Origin: Aplysia californica
Lineage: Eukaryota; Mollusca; Gastropoda; Aplysiida; Aplysiidae
Assembly (NCBI RefSeq): GCF_000002075.1
Contig: NW_004797359.1
Coordinates: 1,560,618-1,624,617 of the forward strand
Direction: 5' to 3'
DNA: 64,000 nt
The position numbers were made by a program, and so were the translations under genes. The notes beneath the pieces were generated by a model that saw nothing but the letters and a program-made list of their open reading frames with translations, made no database searches and was not told the DNA's origin. Of the stretch, positions 57,596 to 64,000 are shown one piece after another (position 1 is the stretch's first letter; every line of letters starts with the position of its first letter).

Positions 57596-60457
57596 TCATG
57601 GAATTTCTACAATGATTATCTTGTACTCTCCAGAGTCCTCCGACTGTTCTGGCAGCCCAGCATGTCTAACAATAATCTGTTGCAACGCATCACTGGACTC
57701 AACGCTCGGCTCCACCACATACTGAATCATCTCCCCTTCCTGCACTACAGCGTGGTCAGAGCCCAATTTCTCCCCGCTGACCAGTTGGATGATTTCCTTC
57801 TCTACCTCTTCCTTCACGCCTTGAATGTGTATCTCCACGTGTTCAAGCTCCGACTGTGAACTTGCAGCTCCGACAACCGTTTGAGCGGTATTTGGCGCTG
57901 TAAGGTTGGATATCACAGCTTCAGTGGTGGACACTGAGTGCGCTCCATTTTGCCACTGAGAGCGTACTTTCCTGGCAGTGCCTTTGTCGTGAGTTCGAAT
58001 ATGGCGCTTCAATTTGAAAGAGTCGACAAATTTTGCCGGACACTTGGGGCAGACATACGGCTTATTACCTGTGTGGGTCATGACATGCTTTGTCAGATAA
58101 ACCTTTTTGGCAAATACTCTGCCGCAAACCTCACAGATGTAACGTTTCTTCAGTCGATTGGCAGCCTTTTCATGGCGTTTTTTGTGGTCTCTCAGTCGAT
58201 GTGGCTCATAAAACTTCCGGTCACACTGGTCGCAGGCATGGGTTTTCTTCCCATAATGTATGCGACGGTGCTTGTACAGGTAACACTTCCTCACAAAGGA
58301 AGCCCCACAAACCTCACACATAAACTTCTTCTCACTCGAGTGAATCTTGGAATGTTGTTTCAGATTGAAAACTGTGACGAAAGTGCTAGAGCAAACTTCA
58401 CATTTAAATGGTCTCTCTCCACTGTGCCCCAGTCTATGTCTCTTTAAATAAGCTTTATCGGCATAAGAGTTTCCGCAAATATCACACTTGTACGGCTTTA
58501 CATTTGTATGTGTCTGACAATGGCGCTTGTAGGCTGCCAGCCAAACAAAAGTGGCTCCGCAGACCTCGCAAGAGTAGGGCTTTTCTCCGCTGTGGTTGAA
58601 TTTGTGGCATTTAAGACTAGCATTGTTTTTAAACGTTTTCCCACAGTCTTCACAAGAGTATCGCTTCAGGTCATCCCCAACGCATGAAATATCCAGGTGC
58701 TTGCGCACATGAGCCTTCAGGGCAGTCAACGTTCTTGTCTTCATGTTACACAAGTCACATGAGAAATTCTTCTTGTTGCTGTGGATTCTCAGGTGCTTTT
58801 GCAAGCTACTGATATCAAAAAAACGTTTGTCGCAAAACTTGCATGAATAGGGCCTTTGACCTGTGTGAACTCTGTGATGGTACTCCAGCGACACTCTCCA
58901 CCTGAATGGTTTACCACAGAATTTACATTTGAATGGCCTTTCTACGTTATGAACGTTTTGGTGCGCCTGAAGAGTCAGAGCTGAAGTGAACAATTTACCA
59001 CACGTAGGACAACTAAACTTGTCATCCCTTTTATCATGCTCTGTCTTTCTGTGCCTGATTAGATTACTGTGCGAGCTAAAACTTGCTTTACATAATGTAC
59101 AAATAAAGCTGTTCTTCCCCTTATGTGAATATTTGTGCCTTTTAAACAATGAAAGAGTTTTGAAATTCAATCCACACTGGACACACTTAAAACATGGGTG
59201 GTGTTTAGGAGTCTTTGTAGTCCGTGACAACTTTACACGCTCAACATCATCACCTGTAGGAGATTCGAATGATATTGGTCTGGTAGAGACAGTCTTATCT
59301 CGAGTGGTACTGGCACTGTCGAAGTAAGCATTCTCATCCTTAAAGTCAGATACTAAGAGTCTCTTTGACATGGAAACGTCACATGTTTTATGGATTTTCT
59401 CAGCTAATTTTGACGACTTTTCACAAATGTCCCTTGACCGTTCGTTGAACCTCAGTAATTTCAGTGTGTTTTCATCTGACTGGAGTCTGCTGGGAATTTG
59501 AACTTTGCGCTTAGGTCGTGCACTTGTTTCATTTCTGACCGAGGGAGTGGAGCTAGCAACAGCATTCCTTTTAGTCGAGTGACCTTTGTTATCTTTCTTT
59601 GAAATAGGCCTATCCATGCCTGGGACTGCCTCCTCAGAGGATTTTATGTCAACAGCCACCAGACTTTGCCTACAGGTAGAACCTCTCATGTCAGTTTTCA
59701 AAGAGGTTTTAGATCCATTTACAGAATCTATTTTTAAAACAGAAGAGGGATTTTGATTTTGCAAAAGTTTTTCTTTTCCCTTCGAATCAAATTCGTGATT
59801 CACAGGAAGCGTGACTTGTAAATCCTCTTTTGTAATCTGCTCATTTGAGTTGATGACTTCTTGCCTTGCAAGTCCTTCATGATCTTTACAAAGTTCAAAA
59901 TTTGTTTCACCATTTTCACCATCTCGTTCATTTTTATCTCCAACAGATTTAGAGGCAAGTGTGTCTGATAAGCGAGTAAGCCATGGATCACATCCAAACA
60001 GGATATTCTGTACTTGAGAGGCATCTACACCAACCACTTTGTCAGTGATCACATCTTTGAGTATAATCTTCTGCGGATCATCAAACTCACACCCCTTGTA
60101 CAGCAAAACTAATCGATTGATGTGGTCTGCCACACTTTCACTCTCATCACGACCACACATGAAAAATCGGACCCTGTTGTACATCAACAGCACATTAGGA
60201 AAGAGAACGTCTTCAATCTTGTGACACACTTTGAGAAAGCTTTCTGCTTCATCCTTGGTGAACTTGTTCAAAACACTCTCTACTGCGTTTCCACCTAAGG
60301 CAGGAAAGAGCCACCCATGGCAATACTCATTATCAGGGTGTTTCATTGTACTCTGGAGAAGAGTCTGTTTTAAAAAAGACCATTCCTTGCCAACAGAAGT
60401 CGATAAAATGTCCTCTGGGACAGGCAGAATCATCTCTGAGGTAGTCATGATCATCAT
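57596..60457 (-). CDS. Zinc-finger protein C: Gag-like N-terminal domain plus 14 C2H2 fingers
   Basis: An uninterrupted 953-residue frame. Residues about 18-160 align with the Gag-like part of gene B: TSVGKEWSFLKQTLL (B: TSVGSEWFSMKQRL), CHKIEDVLFPNVLLMYNRVR, FFMCGRDESES (98-108), YKGCEFDDPQKIILKD (120-135). This copy has diverged most after that. The linker carries ARPKRKVQIPSRLQ, close to RPKRNVKKV of gene A. Fourteen C2H2 fingers at about 422-823; finger 6 is atypical (CDLCNMKTRTLTALKAH). The tail is acidic (EEVEKEIIQ; EQSEDSGEY) and could be a protein-interaction or activation region (inference). The frame stays open upstream of the first ATG to a possible acceptor (CTTCAAG, exon from 60522), so a coding upstream exon cannot be excluded; homology with A and B favours MTTSEM or nearby as the start. 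Confidence 0.9.
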   Translation of the reverse strand: MMIMTTSEMILPVPEDILSTSVGKEWSFLKQTLLQSTMKHPDNEYCHGWLFPALGGNAVESVLNKFTKDEAESFLKVCHKIEDVLFPNVLLMYNRVRFFMCGRDESESVADHINRLVLLYKGCEFDDPQKIILKDVITDKVVGVDASQVQNILFGCDPWLTRLSDTLASKSVGDKNERDGENGETNFELCKDHEGLARQEVINSNEQITKEDLQVTLPVNHEFDSKGKEKLLQNQNPSSVLKIDSVNGSKTSLKTDMRGSTCRQSLVAVDIKSSEEAVPGMDRPISKKDNKGHSTKRNAVASSTPSVRNETSARPKRKVQIPSRLQSDENTLKLLRFNERSRDICEKSSKLAEKIHKTCDVSMSKRLLVSDFKDENAYFDSASTTRDKTVSTRPISFESPTGDDVERVKLSRTTKTPKHHPCFKCVQCGLNFKTLSLFKRHKYSHKGKNSFICTLCKASFSSHSNLIRHRKTEHDKRDDKFSCPTCGKLFTSALTLQAHQNVHNVERPFKCKFCGKPFRWRVSLEYHHRVHTGQRPYSCKFCDKRFFDISSLQKHLRIHSNKKNFSCDLCNMKTRTLTALKAHVRKHLDISCVGDDLKRYSCEDCGKTFKNNASLKCHKFNHSGEKPYSCEVCGATFVWLAAYKRHCQTHTNVKPYKCDICGNSYADKAYLKRHRLGHSGERPFKCEVCSSTFVTVFNLKQHSKIHSSEKKFMCEVCGASFVRKCYLYKHRRIHYGKKTHACDQCDRKFYEPHRLRDHKKRHEKAANRLKKRYICEVCGRVFAKKVYLTKHVMTHTGNKPYVCPKCPAKFVDSFKLKRHIRTHDKGTARKVRSQWQNGAHSVSTTEAVISNLTAPNTAQTVVGAASSQSELEHVEIHIQGVKEEVEKEIIQLVSGEKLGSDHAVVQEGEMIQYVVEPSVESSDALQQIIVRHAGLPEQSEDSGEYKIIIVEIP

Positions 60458-61087
60458 CTGTATGTTGAACAGCTCAGAATTTAGTCTTTGTAACCCAACT
60501 TCAGCCTTGTAGACTCTGTCACCTTGAAGATAGAAAATATAAGAAAGAAAAACAGTTGGTTACAACATTTTAAAAAGTACAGCATGGTCATGGCGGTGAT
60601 GGCATGAGAATCAGACCATCAAATGGGCTCTCAATTCTATTAAATGTAAAAATATAAAAAGAAAGGCCTATACCCTGGTGCAGGGTGAGAAAGGCAATGA
60701 TGATGATGATATTCATTTATGGTTTTTTTGATGTATCATTTGACTAGGTGCAAACATATTTTATGAGTTTTACCAAAGATTATAAAGTTTTTATTTTCAA
60801 ATTTTATCTGCATCGAAACAAAATTGTGTTGCATAATCGCCTCTTACAGGAACCAAAGTTGAAAAATACATAAATAAACATTACAGATGTATTCTACAAA
60901 CCATACTGAAAATATTGGTATATAATATGTTGATATTTATTTGAATTTGTGGCCCCAAAGACCTTTTAACTGCCGACCAGTCATCATCTCATTCGCCCTC
61001 CCGAAAAAAATTCGTCCACAAGCCGAAAATAATACGTAGCGAATGAGTTACGGTCTTTAAAATTAGAATTTATTGAATTATAAATAC
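60458..61087. other. 5' flank of gene C
   Basis: Includes the possible acceptor at 60523-60524 and a small repeat piece (CCTGGTGCAGGGTGAGAAAG then GATGATGATGAT, as near 2985). No other gene seen. Confidence 0.35.
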
Positions 61088-61835
61088 GAAGTGACTATTT
61101 CTCCGAATATTCGGGAAAATAAACTTTAACTCAATTTCTCCAAACGGTTTCTGTTCTCGATATTTTTAGGTTTTTTGCGAGATTTAGGCGTCATCTTTTT
61201 TTCTGCCATTCTGTGAGGACTGGGAAGAAGCATTTTTTGCATCGAATTCAATTTTTAGAGTTAGATTTTTAAATGTCTTAATATTCAGAGAATACTTCAG
61301 TTGTGGTTAGGGCAACATTCCCGGACTATTACTTCATTTTAAAATACCTTCAAAAGGTGCTGAGTGAGAGAAAACAAGACTAATTTTAATTGACCATGGC
61401 AGTAACTTATTTTGCATTTAATAGTAACCCAGCAAAAACTGAAATCCTTCATGTCATGTAAAAAATAATAGGGAGGGCTTCCGTAACGAGCGACCACTAT
61501 GAGACAGAGCAGAATTGAGGGCTTGGTGTAGGGGTAGGGTTAGGGTTAGGGGTAGGGTTAGGGGTAGGGTCAGGGGTAGGGTTAGGTCTAGGCCTCTTCT
61601 TTATTGTGTTTGATGGGGTGGTCGCTCGTTACGGAAGTCCTTCCAAATAATATCCCTCCACACCCCGTTCACACCTTACACACAGACACACACACACACG
61701 TACACACATTCACATGCACACTCACACACACACGGGCCACTCCATTCGCAATTATTATCAACAAATCTCCAGAACAGAAACCGTTCGGAGAAATAGAGTT
61801 CAAGTTTATTTTCCCAAACGTTTGGAGAAATAGAG
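61088..61835. mobile_element. Foldback element with TTTCTCC...GGAGAAA arms, interrupted by a nested element
   Basis: The left arm starts GAAGTGACTATTTCTCCG and contains CTCCAAACGGTTTCTGTTCT. The right arm holds AGAACAGAAACCGTTCGG and ends TTTGGAGAAATAGAG. Arms are about 65 bp. A CA-rich stretch lies at 61680-61735. A hAT-like miniature element sits inside (61471-61644). Confidence 0.7.
61471..61644. mobile_element. hAT-like miniature element with telomere-like core, copy 1
   Basis: 174 bp, flanked by an exact 8-bp duplication AAATAATA (61463-61470 and 61645-61652). The TIRs share ACTTCCGTAACGAGCGACCA-type sequence. The core is (GGGTTA/GGGGTA)n. An 8-bp target duplication is typical of the hAT superfamily. 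Confidence 0.85.
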
Positions 61836-62049
61836 CCGGAGGCCTATAATCACTTACTCTACAGTAGACTACAGTCTACTCTGACTCTATAAAATTTAAT
61901 ATCTAACTGGCATGGTACATCTCTATTATAATATATATAATTAGGCTATCAAAAGTGTGTTTATAGAGAAGTGTACAGCATTTATTTCTATCTCTAGGCC
62001 TATGGCTGTTGACCCCCTGTGTGATATTATATCATATGAAGTGCTTTTT

Positions 62050-62110
62050 TAATTCACCGGCACACCCCTGCCCCTAACCCTAACACTAACCCTCAAGTAT
62101 AAGCCTCTAC
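62050..62110. repeat. Short interstitial telomere-like stretch
   Basis: CCCCTAACCCTAACACTAACC, without the TIRs seen in the two miniature elements. Confidence 0.5.
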
Positions 62111-62883
62111 TGCTGAACTGTAGCCTACATTTCAACATTACCCCGTAACCCTGGTTGTTAATTTATTATAACCATACCTTACCTTGAATTCCATACTGCA
62201 GTTTTCATTTAGATCTAGATTCTAGATCTAGAAGAGATAACAGAGGGCAATGCGTGCTCCGTCTGAGGTTTTACGAGAATGAATAGAAAAGTGAATTTAG
62301 ACTTTTTGCGTTTGAGCATCGATGACCAGCTTGATTTGGAGTTATCTACTTTGCTATGCCGATTAGGCTTCTTAAATCCAATTCCACTCAGTTGTAATTA
62401 ATTCTATAGACTGCTATTTATAAGAAAAAAATTATACACCTGCTTTTTAGAATAAACAAAAGCCTTATTATTTAGGTTACTGTTGAAAAGGAAATAACAG
62501 GTTACTTGTGCAAAGAGTGCTATTTTTTTGCATTAGTTTTCACCTATTGAACTCGATAAATCAGACATTCAGTGTCTTTTTTACGGCCTTCGTTTTTTTA
62601 CTGTAGATCCACTCATGTCTTAAAACTTGGAGCATCTTTCTCTTGCAGTTTTCGTTTACAGTTTTTCATAGCGATTGACAGGAGCAGGCCCTGGTCTATC
62701 ACCAAGGAGTGTCGATCACTCGAACTGCTGTACAAGATAAACAAGCGTCTCATTTCTCATTCTCAAGTTTTAAATGAAGCGTAAGCACTTCTTCATGGTA
62801 GATTTTGTTAGCCTAGTTCTTGTAGGCCTATACAACTTTTCGGTAGTCCCCCCCCCCTCCAATTTATTCCCTAAATTTTTCTG

Positions 62884-63105
62884 GGAAGCACTTCCGTAAC
62901 GAGCGACCACCCCATCAAACACAATAAAGAAGAGGCCTAACCCTAACCTTAACCCTAACCCAAACCCTACCCCTACCCCTACCTAACTTTAACACTAACC
63001 CAAACCCTACCCCTACCCCTAGATCTAGATCTACCCCTACCCCTACCCCTAGCCCTCAATTCTGCTCTGTCTCATATAGTGGTCGCTCGTTACGGAAGTC
63101 CTCCC
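62884..63105. mobile_element. hAT-like miniature element with telomere-like core, copy 2 (inverted)
   Basis: 222 bp, flanked by an exact 8-bp duplication TTTTTCTG (62876-62883 and 63106-63113). Same TIRs as copy 1 in the opposite orientation. The core is (CCCTAA/CCCCTA)n, with an AGATCTAGATCT insertion at about 63020-63031. Confidence 0.85.
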
Positions 63106-63200
63106 TTTTTCTGTTTCGGGCGAGTTGAGACTTCACTCTGTATTAGCCTAGAATCTAGATCTAGAGTTATAGATCTAGATCTAGATTTAGATATGAAAGT

Positions 63201-63598
63201 GGCTATTCTCACCCGCCCGGAAGTTCTCGCAAGATCAACTCCTCCCCTCTTCTCTCTCTCTCTGTCTCTTTCTGAATACTGTCCATCGGTGTGGACGATC
63301 AAATTGACCAAAACAAAGTTAAAAAATGATGTTAAAACACAAAAGTAAATTAATTTGGTTGTCTACAAAGATGCTACGGCTATTTAACTTTTCGAATCGA
63401 GCCAAACTACGCGGGTCGCCATTTTGTTTTGCCTGGAAATTCTCGCGCTACTCATTGTACGCTTTTAGTAGGCTACTGTTGTAATGGAACGTTTGTTCAC
63501 GGCACAGAATTCTACAATTTTTCTGTTATCACAGTGTAGAATTCTGTGGTTTAGGGTGAACGCAAAATTTGGTGAACGCGCACCGGGTGAGAATAGCC
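63201..63598. mobile_element. TIR element 'GGCTATTCTCACCCGG' family, short copy 3
   Basis: Begins GGCTATTCTCACCCG directly fused to CCCGGAAGTTCTCGC and ends CACCGGGTGAGAATAGCC. It lacks the first ~260 bp of interior seen in 4187-4900, so it is an internally deleted form. Confidence 0.75.
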
Positions 63599-64000
63599 AC
63601 AAGACTCGCCTGCACTATTCTCACTCCGGGTGAGAATAGAGGTGGCCTTTAGATATCAAACCTAACAACCGCAAAACTTCAAATTATTGTAAAATCAGGG
63701 CCCCCTGAAACCCCCCTCTTTATTTTTTTTTAAAGGGCAGGGGCAGGGGGGCAACCTGAAACCCCCCTACTCTTGGGACCAAGACCCGCGAATAACAATT
63801 GCGGGGTGGGAACTACCAAAAAAGCGCCAAATTTCTAAGTCCAGCTGGTCGGGGCTGCTCTGGACACATTTTGTCGAGCCATCGGCCTCCCTCCCTGAAG
63901 TTATATTTCATAGTCGCCATGTGAAATTATTACACAGGAAGCAGGAGAGCTTGCAGAAATTTTCAAACTTGAAAATTTTCGCTGAGCAAAAAGTGAGTCG
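63599..64000. other. Right edge, no gene seen
   Basis: Contains C-rich direct repeats (CCTGAAACCCCC twice, near 63704 and 63754). Nothing else recognised. Confidence 0.3.

Noticed and set aside
61520-61590. Chromosome end or telomere fusion
   Set aside because: The TTAGGG-like stretch is only ~70 bp, impure, and lies within a miniature element with TIRs and target duplications. A second copy is in inverse orientation.

Overview
This is an animal nuclear genome window, most likely from a mollusc and probably a gastropod. The evidence is spliced genes with GT-AG introns, AT-rich intergenic DNA, many tRNA-derived SINEs and terminal-inverted-repeat (TIR) DNA elements, very long microsatellites, and a CYP4F-like P450. 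The species call is an inference; nothing in the sequence fixes it.

Five protein-coding genes can be supported. (1) 1740-5394, minus: the first three exons of a SelU / PRXL2B-type peroxiredoxin-like protein. It has an in-frame TGA exactly where the family has its redox cysteine, so it is probably a selenoprotein. The 3' exons and any SECIS lie off the left edge. (2) 12491-15694, minus; (3) 47863-51162, plus; (4) 57596-60457, minus: three paralogous single-exon C2H2 zinc-finger genes with 16, 14 and 14 fingers. Their N-terminal ~175 residues look like a Gag domain of Ty3/gypsy-type retroelements. All three are open from end to end, so I read them as domesticated host genes. Architecturally they resemble the SCAN-zinc-finger proteins of vertebrates, but with a different Gag-type domain. 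(5) 23250-38522, minus: a complete CYP4-family cytochrome P450. I could assemble 12 exons whose phases all agree, giving 500 codons plus a stop. Its I-helix has Ala where CYP4 enzymes usually have the Glu that binds haem covalently.

Layout: 1-5.4 kb SelU gene with repeats in its introns; 5.4-12.4 kb repeats (Tigger/pogo-like element with transposase remnant, SINEs, long AT and GA tracts); 12.5-15.8 kb zinc-finger gene A; 15.8-23 kb TIR elements, AGATCT-rich palindromic DNA, a LINE endonuclease remnant; 23.2-38.5 kb the P450, whose intron 4 carries two minisatellites; 38.6-47.8 kb an almost gene-free zone full of foldback and palindromic repeats; 47.8-51.2 kb gene B; 51.2-57.6 kb sparse repeats; 57.6-60.5 kb gene C; 60.5-64 kb foldback elements and two hAT-like miniature elements with telomere-like cores and clear 8-bp target duplications.

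The genes do not form a pathway. The clustering of three Gag-like zinc-finger genes within 48 kb points to local gene duplication. The observations most worth a second look are these Gag-zinc-finger fusions, the UGA codon in the SelU gene, and the minisatellite in the P450 gene that repeats the gene's own 5' splice site about a dozen times.
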